A stretch of DNA of 64,000 nucleotides from Maea johnstoni (taxonomy: Eukaryota; Annelida; Polychaeta; Spionida; Magelonidae): contig OZ012691.1 of the NCBI GenBank assembly GCA_963942565.1, positions 9,517,704 to 9,581,703 of the forward strand, given 5' to 3'. The notes below the pieces were generated by a model. That model had not been told where the DNA came from, did not search any database, and saw nothing but the letters and a program-made list of their open reading frames with translations. Position numbers and translations under genes: made by a program. Positions 1-29,806 of this stretch are shown here, piece after piece (the first letter of the stretch is position 1; each line of letters starts with the position of its first letter).

Positions 1-186
1 ATATTTTTGATAATGACAATGGAAGTGATTATGAAAATACTTCTTATAATAATAATGATAATATTAATAATAATAATAGTAAATAATAATGATAATAATA
101 ATAATAGTAATAGTAATAATAATAATTATGATAATGTATTAGATACTCATGATGAAGATAACGTATGGATGATATCTGTTTTCCAG

Positions 187-4539
<4,353 letters not shown>

Positions 4540-4899
4540 GTGCGCCGCCCTGCACCCGACTAGGCTAAAGAAGAGAATCTATCTACTAAGTATCTATGGA
4601 TCTAGCTAGGGAGAAGAAGGAGATACACAGCATGCCCAACGCAAGCCGCTCAGTATTTTTGTCAGCTTACTTAGTATGCATATCTCTATTATGACGAGTC
4701 AAGTGTGTTCTCTACGACTACTATACTGCTAATGCGGCGCTCTAGTGATGCCATACGCCCCCTTTGTCAAAATCTCCCCACCCATCACCGCCACCCCACT
4801 GGCCGACTCTAGTAAGTTTGCTATATAAAGAGGTGAATATATATAACTATTAAGCATATTGGTGTTCATACAATGTGGCGTTGTGAAGTGATCCGCTTT

Positions 4900-4959
<60 letters not shown>

Positions 4960-4986
4960 TACTGCTACTACTTCTACTATTACTAT

Positions 4987-5060
<74 letters not shown>

Positions 5061-5078
5061 TTACTATCACTACTACTG
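4900..5078. repeat. (TAC)n trinucleotide repeat in the presumed LIS1 3' UTR
   Basis: About 180 bp of TAC/ACT triplets with a few interruptions (ttctac, tgctac, ttac), 360 bp after the LIS1 stop codon. It gives false poly-Tyr and poly-Val reading frames. Confidence 0.95.
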
Positions 5079-5903
5079 CAACATAAGTTTAATCAGAATT
5101 TGCCTCCAGTGATGTACTTTATAGCCAGTATGAACTGTTATGCAATATTGTAAAAGGTCAGCTGCGGATGCTGTGCAAGCTTCAATTTTTAACTTATGTA
5201 ATCCTTAAATGTCACAGTCAGTTCCATCGCACCATTCTACATATGGATATATCAATTATTTATGGAGTGCTTGTCAGACGCTATGTTATAGTACCGGTGG
5301 AATTCCCCTGACGAAACATCAAGCATTTTTATAAACGCTGTTTTGGAAAAAACTTAACTCGTGGTTCTTGCATTTATTGAGATGGCTGTCGGGTTAGCAC
5401 GTACCCGGGGTCAAGGGTCAAGCAATCTTAGTGAAGAAGCAGACTGTATTCACTGTGATACAAGGCACCAACCTTATTTTGATGCAGAGAACTGCATTCG
5501 CAATGAAACTAGGTAAATTCCCTAAAATAGAGGGTACCACAATTATGCTGTTAAACGTGGAGCGTATTCTCAGTGATACAGAGTACCTCATTCAATCACT
5601 GGGATGTGTGGTACCATTATTATTATGAAACAGGGAACCGCCTCTGCAGTTAGCGGTAAGGACCAATCAAAATGGAGCCTCTCACAAAAGTGCCACAAGA
5701 GGGCAGCACCTCATTGCTCCTTTCTCAAAAAGCATAAGGAAAGCTGATATACACTGCTTCTAGTTATGGGGATTTTTACTCATGCTACAAAGAAGGGATA
5801 GGTAGCTAATCTCTAGGTTAATGTCTGGAGAATGGTGTAAGATAGAGCGGGACCTGTAAGAGTCCACTTGCTGCGGTAAGTGATCAAACCACTAACGTTG
5901 TCC

Positions 5904-5909
5904 TAATAA
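5904..5909 (+). terminator. Candidate LIS1 polyadenylation signal
   Basis: First exact AATAAA downstream of the stop that I found, about 1.37 kb away. Further AATAAA hexamers occur near 6690 and 7657, so this is only a candidate. Confidence 0.2.
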
Positions 5910-8900
5910 ATCCCTTATCCTAGTAGTAAAATTTATACCACACATAAAGGACACAATTTCCATATCGGTTTCTCCCAGCCGTCGAATGTATAACGAATGG
6001 AGTCCTCTGAACCAAGTTGAGAGGGACTCCGTCAAAGAGACGATTACTGTATGTTATTGGCTGCTGCGTTAGTCTGGCAGCTGTGTAAAGAACTCCTAGG
6101 AGTAAAAAAGGGGCGTGGCATGTAAGTGCAGCTTGCACGGCCACGCAGTGTGCTACTACTACCACCACCACCACTACTACTACTATAGACTAGGCCGTAT
6201 TGAACATGATGGTGTACACACGGTTGCCCCATGTGATGTGTTGTTCCCGTGTACTACTACTACTACTACTACTACCCTATTGTAACTTATATAAACTGAC
6301 CCCTTGTTGTGGCTTTTCACAAACCAGATTGAACGGTGAGGGGAGCACAATTTTTAACTAGTGGGTGCAGGGTCAGGGGTTGTGGTCAGTACATGGTCAA
6401 GTCTCTTTTATGATGCTAAACCTTTAACTCCCTGCTATACAGTTGTCATATCAAAATTAGTGAAAATATAATTCCATTAAAAATGGTCATTGTACCTAAT
6501 ATTTCTTTTCAGAAATTTTGATTAGTTTTGGATAACCTTATATATGTACAGTTAATGTCACCTAGCGCTCTAGACATGACCGCAGTAAATAATCTAATAA
6601 GGTTCTGGTTGGCAAAATGTGTTGGTAATCAAATACAAGCCAACCCATGTTGTGAATGAAATATGTTTATAAACAAGATATCATGGAAATAAACATATTT
6701 TACACTCATTTGCAGAAATGAATAGAATTGCACTGGGGAAAGAAGTAACTGATTTCTATTGATGTGGATATACCATCCTGTTATTATGGGAATCCTAATT
6801 TGCATTTGGTCATTATTTCAGTTATTTCCACTTGGTCACTATTTTGCATGTATTACTTAAGTCTGTATTTGCGAAGAATACTTCTCATTAGCCAAATCAT
6901 AAACGGGCAGGTATCCAAAAGAAGTGATTCTGAGACTGACCTGATACTGACCACACCTCTTTCTGACCCAGACAAAGCACTGGACTGTTTCGAGAGCTTA
7001 TGAAGTGGACGTATTCGGTCGACTCTGTTGTTGTCGTGGTGATCGCTTGGTGACCGTCGCTAGGGGCAGCGTTGTGACCCTGATAGAACAGAACCACAAG
7101 TGCTGCAGCAGCACCCTCTAGGGCACACACCCCCCATTCATTCCCACAATGCACTGGTGCATCTGACACGATTAACCCTTTCACAGCTGGAGCCACCACT
7201 TGGTCTGACTTCCAAGGGAAAATATTGGTTATTAAGCAATTTTTTGAGAAATATTGGACTTAATTTTGATTGTAAAGCAATATTTTGAGAAATATTAACA
7301 TGAATATTGATTGTAAAGCATAATTTGGAGAAATATTTGACTGGATATTATTGTGCCTGCAAGGTTTAACAATCCCTCTTTAAAGTTCAAAGATTATCCT
7401 GAAGCATTACGCGAATAGATTTGTTATGTTCCAAAATGTCAGACCAAGTGTTTCAGTAGATGTAAATTGGAATGCGTCAAACATATAACGGACGCAACAT
7501 GGAGTTGTAATCACAAGAAATGTTCGAATGGAATTTGTGGTTTTCTTTATAGAATTGTTCTCCTAATAGAGAATTAGAACCCATGATTTCATAATGTAGA
7601 TAAAAGAAGTTTTGGATCACCCGTGCATTGATGGAATGAATGGCTTTTATATGTAACAAAATAAACTCACACGCTTTCAGTGCATGCTAACTATTCTACT
7701 ACAGATGTAATGTGATGATGATGATGATGATGATGATAATGGTGACCCTTGTTGCGTAATAGCGGTAACTTAATTAATCAATAAAAAGACTTGTCTAGTG
7801 CGTGTGTGGATTTCAAAGAACGGGAGGTGCTGGAAAAAAAAGCAAGGCCCGGTTCCTTGCTATCTCAAATGTGAAATGTTCCCTACTCGTAATGCTTCCA
7901 TTTTGATTTGAATGGAGGAGGAGGAGAAGGAGGAGGAAGAAGATGAAGATGATGATGATGATGGTTTGTACAGTACTAGTGTTAGGCTTGTTGCATCTGA
8001 TTTATAGAACTTGCTTTTTTGTTCTTACGTTCAGCTCCTGGTAACCCATCTGCAATCTCTGGTCTGAGGCATGGACTTGGTCCCGAACACCTCATACCGT
8101 TCACAGGCGATGAACAAAAGTGCCATCATCTAACCAAAATACTCACGATAAGAAGTCCTTAAAAACCTCAAAAACATCCTCCTTTCCACTTATAAGATAC
8201 TGAGAAAAGTAGATCTTAAACTCATATTTTCCTCTTATTTTTTATTTTAGAAATGGGTATCATTTAACTGATATTGAGAAATCTATACGATAGTAAAGTC
8301 AATTCGATACCCTGAAAGAGTTTGTGTACATTAGTCGACAAGTAGCTTGTCTTATTAATGTAGATAGCTAGTAGATAGCGACTTGATTCAAATTATTCTG
8401 AGTTAATCAAGCGGACTAGGAAATTGATTCATGCTGAGGATTTTACGTCTTCACTTCTCTTTGTAAATACAAATCTGCATAAGAAATCTATACATTTTGT
8501 TTGTATGTTATTTATTTTTAAGAAAACGGAAAATGCAGGAAAGTGGAGCTAGCATTTTCTGGCGTAACACCGCTTTTTCACTTGGAGTGGAATACCAACA
8601 GAGGGTTAACATATGTACCCTTTTCAGTCTTATAGCGATCTGACAACTGAGTATTGGTCACTGATACAAGTAACAACTCTCAAATTATCCACAGGGACAA
8701 TTCATTAGATGAAGAATGATAATGAATTTCAAATGAATTTCCGCTAGCATTATTTATAAACATGAATTTGTCAGGCCCTGAAATGCGCAATGAAATCAAA
8801 ATGGTTTGTATGATGATCACGGTGCCGTGGTTCCTTTCCTGCCAATGCCAGATTGCAGATGTGGTCTACTGAAAGGAGTCCAACTCTCCTGATATATGTT

Positions 8901-8970
8901 GCCATGATTGAACCACTGCCAGTATAGAAACGAAGCAAACATAGTGTGCTGGGTGAAAGACGTAAAATAT

Positions 8971-9201
8971 TGCATAGAAATTGCTGTTTTCAGAAGGCTT
9001 GTGTTCCATATGTAATGAGAAGGACTTCCTATATCTGGGACCTACATTTTGCATACAGATTGCTGTTTTGAATGGGTTAGTTTCCCATATATAATAACAA
9101 TGACTTCCTATATCTGGGACCTACATTTTGCATACAAATTGCTGTTTTGAATGGGTTAGTTTTTATAATAACAAGGACTTCCCATGTTTGGGACCCTCAT
9201 T
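8971..9201. repeat. 79-bp tandem repeat, three copies
   Basis: Units start at 8971, 9050 and 9129 with tgcata, each containing attgctgtttt, then acttcc and a ggac near the end. No gene is involved. Confidence 0.9.
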
Positions 9202-9597
9202 CATGTAAAGAGAGGTTTGAGATGTAGGCTGCTGCTTCTCAGGGCTCAATATAACCCAAAATATCCATAATCCCTGGCATTTTTTGCTTTTGCTTGCCCT
9301 ATGAAAAAGCTCAGTTGGACTGGTTAGCCTGAATTTTGTTTGCCATGTAATTTTCCACCAGCCACAGACTAGTGAGCTGCATGTTATATTGAGCTCTGGT
9401 TTAATTGTCTCTGTACAGCATTTTAACCTGTCCTGCCATCCTTCAAGTTAGATGTGCGGTATTAATTACCTCTGGCAAAGAAAAGAAAGAAAAGGAATTC
9501 CATTAAGGACAAATGGTTTCATTATCTAAAAACATCTCTTTCCTTCGAAATCCCTTTCAAAACATCACTTGAACACTTTTGAAGTTCTGATTTTAAG

Positions 9598-9768
9598 ATA
9601 TATTCTTGGTACTAGATCATCAAGTAGTTGGTTTGGAAAGCAAAATGAGTGGTCCACATTACTAAGAATTAAAAGCCTTTTTTGATATGAAAATATGTTC
9701 TTGGTACTATATCATCAAGTAGTTGGTTTGGAAAGCAAAATGAGTGGTCCTCGTTACTAAGAATTTAA
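9598..9768. repeat. 94-bp tandem duplication
   Basis: ttcttggtact is followed by atcatcaagtagttggtttg at both about 9603 and 9697. The two units match almost fully over about 70 bp. Confidence 0.9.
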
Positions 9769-10396
9769 AAAAGAGAATGTTTGAATTTTATTTCGATAAC
9801 AAGACATATGATATTTTTGTTTCTAATTGTCCGCTACATACTGGCAGCGGGGAGAGAAGGTTAGACCACAGGAGAGATCGTGACGCGTACGATCACCCTT
9901 ATAGCAGTTTGCTCAATTTTACTTTGTTTACACCACCCATATCAACATTGTTTTGTAAATAAGAGATCCGGAGTGATGGAAAAGAATGCTACCCGTTTAA
10001 TTTATTCAACACAGATCATCACAGAGGAATAAGCGAAATAGGTTGGTGCAAGTTAAGTACTATGAATTTTCTAACGTTATTTTCCGAGTAATACAATCTC
10101 AAATGCACAGGATATTTTGTACCTAATAGAGAAATATCCAGTTTTGTCAGTTATGACATTCAGTCCCACCTGATAAAGAAAATTGAATATTTCATGGTAA
10201 ATATCTCGATGTACAATGTCTAGACCTATGGCCAAGAAATGATTTGCTTTGTTTGTGTGTGTATTATTGGGGTCAGTATTATACTGTGTTTGGTACAAGG
10301 GGTAAATGTTGAACGTGTGACCTATTGCAAGAACTGATTAATTTTGTACCCGTGGTTATAGGAATACATTTGGTGGATAGACCACAAGTAAGCTGC

Positions 10397-10558
10397 GGTA
10401 TATGTGATATACCTGATATGATATATTGTGGTATATGTGATATACCTGATATGATATATTGTGGTATATGTGATATACCTGATATGATATATTATGGTAT
10501 ATGTGATATACCTGATATGATATATTATGGTATATGTTATATACTTGATATGATATAA
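10397..10558. repeat. 33-bp minisatellite, five copies
   Basis: The unit ggtatatgtgatatacctga plus tgatatattgt repeats five times with few differences. Because 33 is a multiple of three it keeps frames open and gives spurious ORFs on both strands. Confidence 0.95.
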
Positions 10559-11084
10559 TCCTGGGCCAGTCAATTAGTGCACGCATTCTCCCACACTTTA
10601 TCATAGAAACTAATCAAATATTTCTTCGCTATATTTGATTCAATTTCTATACTTAGTTCCCATTGGTGGGAACTGTCTGATCAAATGATATAATTTGATA
10701 GTGAGAATATCTATCCATTATATAATTTGATAGGGAGAATGCTTGCCAAGACTGTCAGTTTGATAAAAAACAAGCATAATTTCCTCCAGACTGGCCTTCT
10801 TTCGACAAGTTGTGTTTTTCTGACCAATTTGATGAGGAATACCCTTTGTAAGCCCACCCGGTATTTTTCGGAATGTTTTCGGATCAAGTATAATATATAG
10901 TTCATGATTTTTCAGAAAATTTATCCTGCCCTTATATTCATATTACTGTATGAAGCCTTCCTTAGCCAGCTCTTCCTGGTGCCTTGACACTTATGGAGAT
11001 GTTTTAAGAAAATCAATTTTCATTAAAAATGAAATGGAAGTTTTTCTTTGTGCTTCTTAGTAATAAAACTTTGGTCAAATATTT

Positions 11085-11293
11085 TTAACCCATTGGTGCC
11101 TGAAAGTTCCTACTGAAATTGTTGTTTGGATGTTTCTGAAAATAACTTTAAATGGCATTTCTGTATGTTTGTTGGAGTTGTAAGCCAAGTTCTTAAAGAT
11201 ATTTCTCAAATTTTTTCAAAAATATGCTCTCAATAGAGAGATCTCGTCAAAATAGTCTGGCAGTTTTAGCTGCTGCTAGCATGAATGGGTTAA
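11085..11293. mobile_element. piggyBac-like MITE (P2)
   Basis: TTAACCCATTGGTGCC at the left and GCATGAATGGGTTAA at the right, bounded by TTAA at both ends, about 209 bp. Confidence 0.65.
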
Positions 11294-11866
11294 GATAGTG
11301 ACTGTAGTTGAGAGATATGTTTGTAGTGTTCAGGCCACCAGGGAGCAGCACTGGTTGTGGAGGAGCTAGGATCGAAGCCAGGTCACATTAGTAAACATCT
11401 GCCCCTGAGAGAAAAACAACAGCAATTGGCCATGATATTGAAAATACACACCCCAGAAAAGCATGTATTCTCTCCCACTATGTACCTTTTTCACAGCAGA
11501 GTATGCGTCAAGTACTTGTTATGTAGTCACAGAGCACCCCCATTGTTGACAATGCAACAATGCAGTGTTGCTGCTGAAGGACGCTATGCAACAATGCTTA
11601 TCTTTTCACTGCTGAAATTGACATGTGTTGTGTTTGACTTGGAAAAATCTCTATGGAACAGGAGGAGTCTTATTTTAGAGACCACCGCTTTAAGACCTAT
11701 TTGTTAATTTACAGGTATTTCCTTAGAATATATTAAGTATATTTACTGAAAGGGCTTATTTTTCCACAGAAGGGGAATGAGTGGTGATGTCACTCCGTGC
11801 CAGGAATGCTAGCAGTGTAGCAAATACAATTGTTCCTGGTTTTAGGAGAACTTTACTCCAGTGAAA

Positions 11867-12083
11867 TTAAAACCCGCTGGTGCTGATTTGGCTATTACAA
11901 AATGATGCGAAAAAAACTAAAAAATGACACTAACCCTGGCACATGGGTACTCATCTTAAGAGTACTCCGCGAGAGCTATCCCATGAATACCAACTTGACA
12001 GGGTTTAGAATTTAGATGGTTTTCAAAAATCTTTGTGCCCTTGTGCATTGGAAGAAAGTAGCCTTAGCATTGGAAGGGTCAAA
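11867..12083 (+). mobile_element. piggyBac-like MITE (P1), worn ends
   Basis: Carries the P1 body: gctggtgctgatttggc, gagagctatcc, gaataccaacttgacaggg and agcattggaagggt. The TTAA end motifs have drifted. Confidence 0.65.
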
Positions 12084-12279
12084 CAAAGGTAAACATAATC
12101 CTTAATACATGTGATGAAAGCACGGAGTTCTTCCTATTTTGGTTTTTAGTCGGAGAAATGAAATACATCAATTTATGTGGGAAAAGCGGTATTTTTGATT
12201 GGTTTTCCCCCATTTTGGTTTTAAGCCATAGAGAAACAGTACAGCACAAATAGCATTAGCTCAGGTTGGTGTGATTCTA

Positions 12280-12501
12280 CTAAAACCATTCATGCCCGGA
12301 GCATTTGGACTAATTTTGCAATATCTTATCGATATGAGCATTATTCAGAAAATATTTGAAGGAAAAATGTTGTTCAAGACCTAATCCACGAATCTCCTTC
12401 AAATATCTTGTGAATTGATGCTTAATTCAAGAGATATTTTCAAAAGTATCAAAGGTACAGACGATATTAGTCAAGAGACCTCCGGGCATGAAAAGATTTA
12501 A
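12280..12501. mobile_element. piggyBac-like MITE (P2) abutting a P1 copy
   Basis: P2 body with mirrored attcatgcccgga and tccgggcatgaaaagattta ends. Its terminal TTAA (12498-12501) is also the first TTAA of the next element. Confidence 0.65.
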
Positions 12502-12700
12502 CCCTTATGCTGCTGGTGGCTAATTTGGCCAATACAAAATGATATAAAAACTGAAAAATGGCCGAAACTCTGGCAAATGGGTGCCCATCTGAGAGTACTC
12601 AGTACGAGCTATCCAATGAATACCAACATGACAGGGTTTAGTTGGTTTTCAAAGATCTTTGTACTTTGGACGAAAGTAGCCTCAGCATTAGAAGGGTTAA
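12498..12700 (+). mobile_element. piggyBac-like MITE (P1)
   Basis: Bounded by TTAA at 12498 and 12697. Left end TTAACCCTTATGCTGCTGG, right end CATTAGAAGGGTTAA. About 203 bp, one of nine copies in the window. Confidence 0.75.
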
Positions 12701-12781
12701 GAAAATGTGACAAATATTGAGAGAACTGTCTGTGATGATCTGTGTTATGACTCCCTGCTCTTTGTTCAATATCATACAATA

Positions 12782-12783
12782 CC

Positions 12784-12827
<44 letters not shown>

Positions 12828-12828
12828 G
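12782..12828. repeat. (CAA)n microsatellite
   Basis: About fifteen CAA triplets. On the minus strand it gives a false poly-Leu frame. Confidence 0.95.
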
Positions 12829-13059
12829 AGTTTCAGATTTGGGATAATTATTATCTACTTGTAGCTGTCCTTGTAATGTAAATGTGTACATTTAATGATA
12901 ATCTCCATGTCAGAAGCAAAATATATATGAAATAAATGCATAATTACTCCACAATGTGTGTTATATGTGTTGTGTTTTCTTTTGTATCTACTATGCGTAT
13001 GTGGTCAGACAACTTGCACCATAACCATGTTATTTCCAGATGATACTTGCCCATAGGGA

Positions 13060-13350
13060 TTTAGCCAGGATTTTAAAAATGCCTGTCCAAAATAGCAATT
13101 GAAACATTTCTGTCCGTCCAGATTTAGCTACTTATCTTCTTCAAATCCTTATACCAACTACATTTAATAGCCTTTTGTGTCAAAAGGGCAATTTACACCA
13201 GTCATTTCTTAAACGATGGCTTGTTAGGAAAATATTTGGTTACTACCCACAAAAAGTCAAAATTAAAAAACATTCATAGAAATTTTTGCTTGTCCAAAAA
13301 GGTTTTCTGGAAACTGCCTGTCTAAAAGATGGGCTAGACGGGTCTCGGCT
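13060..13350. mobile_element. Family T MITE copy, about 290 bp
   Basis: Begins ggatttagccaggatttt with gcctgtcca and ends in cctgtctaaaaga and tctcggctaa. The same arrangement recurs at 14774-15050 and, partly, at 48985-49150. Target duplication not resolved. Confidence 0.5.
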
Positions 13351-13801
13351 AAGTGCATGCTTGCCCCACAGTTTAACATTGTTAATTGGCCCTCTGATAC
13401 ACAGAATCATTGGCCTATTTGGCCCTCATGACATCAAAATATTCATATCCACCAATAAAAACGACAATCAACTCAGTAATGCATTGCATAATTTATTTCA
13501 GTTTATAGAATAAAAATATAAATCATTACCTTCTATAACAGGATTCATAAGTGACATGATGCTGATAGGGACAGTGATTGAGGTAGTGTCTCCATAAACA
13601 ATGTTCAATCACTTTTGTCTGTGATTTGGATACAGTATATCGACACTTGTTAATGGCAGAGGGAAACAACTGAATAACCCCAAGTCATTGATAACTTTCA
13701 TTTATGCGTCCTCATTACGTAATTTTCAAAGCAGTTTGATGGCAATTTTCAAGGATAGATCTGGTTATGAATGAGTTAAAACAACTGATCTGGCAAGCTA
13801 A

Positions 13802-14022
13802 TTAACCCATTAATGCTCAATGCAGCCAAAAGCGACCTGACAATTTTAATGAAATCTTCCAGGCAAAATCAATGTAGAGAAAATATTTGAAGGAGAAACA
13901 TAATACTACCAACACTTCTTCAAATATCTTATGAAATCAATCTTAAAATCCAAGTTATTGTCAAAAGAATCCAAGGTCCTGAAGTCAATTTCAAGTATCT
14001 CCTAAGCATTGATGGGGAAAGT
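13802..14022. mobile_element. piggyBac-like MITE (P2), decayed right end
   Basis: TTAACCCATTAATGCTCAA at the left, paired internal aatatttgaaggagaaa and ttcttcaaatatctt, and a mirrored ttgatgggg at the right. Confidence 0.6.
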
Positions 14023-14773
14023 GACAGGCCCGGTCACTTTGGGATTCTTAGAGTATGTGTGTATATAACTGAGTATCCTTGAGAGATAGAGCAAATTTTT
14101 GAGCTCTTAAAAACTTAACTTGCAACATTTGAAAATAATAAGGCTTTTATCAATATCCCTAACTGGTAAAAATAATAAGAAAAGTCTGTTTCTATAAATC
14201 AATTTCGGTCGGAACCATACAGTTTATTCATACAAAATATTGCATATATGTTACAATTGGAGCTGGATAAAAATCATGATTATGAAACATTCAGCGGTAT
14301 TTCTAAAAATGTGCGACTTTTTACAACCAATATTTTGTCATGATAGCATCAAGCGTTATGGATATGAATGTTCACTAGGTTTGTAAATAATTGGATTTAA
14401 GAATCAATGTGGCTATCTATGTCTCAAGTTTAACATATAAATATAAGCCTAGTAGACAACATCAAAGCATCTTTGGTCTGCCATGATCAAATTAAAATAA
14501 CACCTTACATTGTAAAATAATCAAAACACTTCATTTAATATTTCAGCTAAATCTTGCATATTTCAGATGATCTTCATATCTTTGTACTCATTTCTTTCAT
14601 AATAATCATCTCATTTGAAGTATGTCCTAACTGCTTAATTCATATTAGCTTTTAAGAAATACAGTTTAAAACTTCTGGTAAGAATGTTGCTGGAATGAAC
14701 TTGATCTTGTTTGATTAACAAATTCTCATATCAAAAAGTCAAAATGAAATTTCATCAAAAGTAAATTGAAACT

Positions 14774-15050
14774 GCAGGGGCTTAGCCAGGATGCGTCCAG
14801 CCTGTCTTTTGGACAGGCAGTTTCCTGAAAAACTCCTTTTTGTACAGTCAAAAATTTCTCTGAAGAATTATCAATTTTGACTTTTTTGGGGTAATAACCA
14901 AATCTTTTTCTAAGCAACCATCTTCTAGGACATGGCTGAAGTGTTAATCGCACAATAAGCTATTAAATCTAGATGGATGGATGGGCAGAAATTTTGAAAT
15001 TGCTGTCTTGGACAGGCAGCTCTGAAATCCTGGCTAAGACCCTATCCTTA
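14774..15050. mobile_element. Family T MITE copy
   Basis: Starts gcttagccaggatgcg, has two copies of ggacaggcag facing the ends, and closes with atcctggctaagaccct. About 277 bp, non-coding. Confidence 0.55.
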
Positions 15051-15324
15051 TATCCTGAAAAATTCAAATACATTCCAAAATTTTAAGTTGTAAAAAGCTA
15101 TTTTGAGAGTACAAAAAACACCCAGTAGGTCTGCAAACATAACTTTTTCAGATATGAAAATGCTTTCCCAGTACAATTCACTTTTATCCAAATTTAGAAT
15201 AAAGATAGAATTTCATTCTTTGGGTGTCAATACAGTCAGATAAACAATGCTTTAGTCAGCAGGGTGGCCGGACATCATTTGTGTACCCATATACTTCCAA
15301 AACACCCCAAAGCTAACCAATAGT

Positions 15325-15330
15325 TTTATT
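15325..15330 (-). terminator. Candidate GLE1 polyadenylation signal
   Basis: tttatt on the plus strand is AATAAA on the minus strand, about 235 nt after the GLE1 stop. If used, it places the family C MITE (15370-15533) inside the GLE1 3' UTR. Confidence 0.35.
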
Positions 15331-15369
15331 TGAAATTATCTATAAGTAAATTTCAACCTAATGGTATTA

Positions 15370-15533
15370 CAGGGCCCGGAATTAAGATTATTCCAGAGAG
15401 CCCAATTGCATCATCATAAGCTTTATAAACGTGTTGTGTATATCAAACAGTGCATCTTTGGGTTCCTCCAGATATCTGAGGGAGCCGCAGGAGAGTTCAA
15501 GGGAGCCCTGACTCCAGCTAATTTCGAGCCCTG
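15370..15533. mobile_element. Family C MITE, 5-bp TSD TATTA
   Basis: Ends CAGGGCCCGGAATTA and TAATTTCGAGCCCTG are inverted repeats, with tatta on both sides (15365-15369, 15534-15538). About 164 bp. It lies 30 bp past the GLE1 stop codon. Confidence 0.8.
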
Positions 15534-15563
15534 TATTATTTAAGTTTACTTCAAATACATGCA

Positions 15564-29330
<13,767 letters not shown>

Positions 29331-29691
29331 TTTGAATTATGATTTAAACAAGATAACAAAGAAAATTAAAGCTTCTGGCTGAAAGTTCATACAGTTGGCT
29401 GAGGTATGGGCGCAGCCATTTTGATAATCTCGAAACCAGATGAAAGTATATAGATACTTATTTATAGTGCACATATATTAAATTACAAGGAGTTAATATA
29501 ATATGAACATCCACGAATTTAATATTTATATATAGTGATTGTATAGGGATACACGAAACTTGACCGTTCAAATTCATTCAGTTATAAACATATGGTTGCG
29601 TAATCTATGGCTAGCTTCGAGAGTACGTGTTGGTGTGCTACTGCTTGCAGTGATATCCACACGTGTGGGAAAGTCGTAATAAAAACTTGTG
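29331..29691. promoter_or_regulatory. Divergent GLE1/CLUH intergenic region, likely shared promoter
   Basis: Only 361 bp separate the two start codons, which point away from each other. No repeat is recognisable here, in contrast with the DNA around it. Transcription starts were not located and no clear TATA box was assigned. Confidence 0.75.
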
Positions 29692-29806
29692 ATGGCCGGA
29701 GTTGAAGGGGCGGAAAACGAATCACAGGTAGCAGGAAGGTCTGCCCTTAAAACGGCCGATGAAATCAAGGCGAAGTTGATTGAATCCAAGCCCGCAAATG
29801 AAGCAG
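29692..29806 (+). CDS. CLUH: CLUH exon 1
   Basis: ATG then [20 protein letters not shown] and [17 protein letters not shown], donor gtaagc. Not conserved, but the splice phase fits exon 2 exactly. The start is the first ATG of the open frame, in phase with exon 2. Confidence 0.8.

Larger units (their letters stand above)
4540..15563. other. Intergenic region between convergent LIS1 and GLE1
   Basis: Opens with the LIS1 3' UTR, whose end is not certain. I recognise no gene. It holds microsatellites (4900-5078, 12782-12828), a 33-bp minisatellite (10397-10558), tandem repeats (8971-9201, 9598-9768), piggyBac-like MITEs (11085-14022) and two family T copies (13060-13350, 14774-15050). I see nothing I can name in 5085-8970 apart from short GAT, GGA and TAC runs, nor in 9769-10396, 10559-11084, 11294-11866 and 14023-14773. 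The largest ORF (11357-11707) resembles no family I know. Confidence 0.8.

Noticed and set aside
4729-5112. Long poly-Val and poly-Tyr frames
   Set aside because: The TAC trinucleotide repeat keeps all frames open; not a gene.
6764-7003. 79-residue ORF with a hydrophobic segment
   Set aside because: Short, no family resemblance, in the region downstream of LIS1; probably chance.
10322-10604. Three overlapping repeat-protein frames
   Set aside because: 33-bp minisatellite whose length is a multiple of three; frames are open on both strands by construction.
11357-11707. 116-residue plus-strand ORF as a gene
   Set aside because: No recognisable domain, no splice or conservation evidence; the composition looks like random intergenic sequence.
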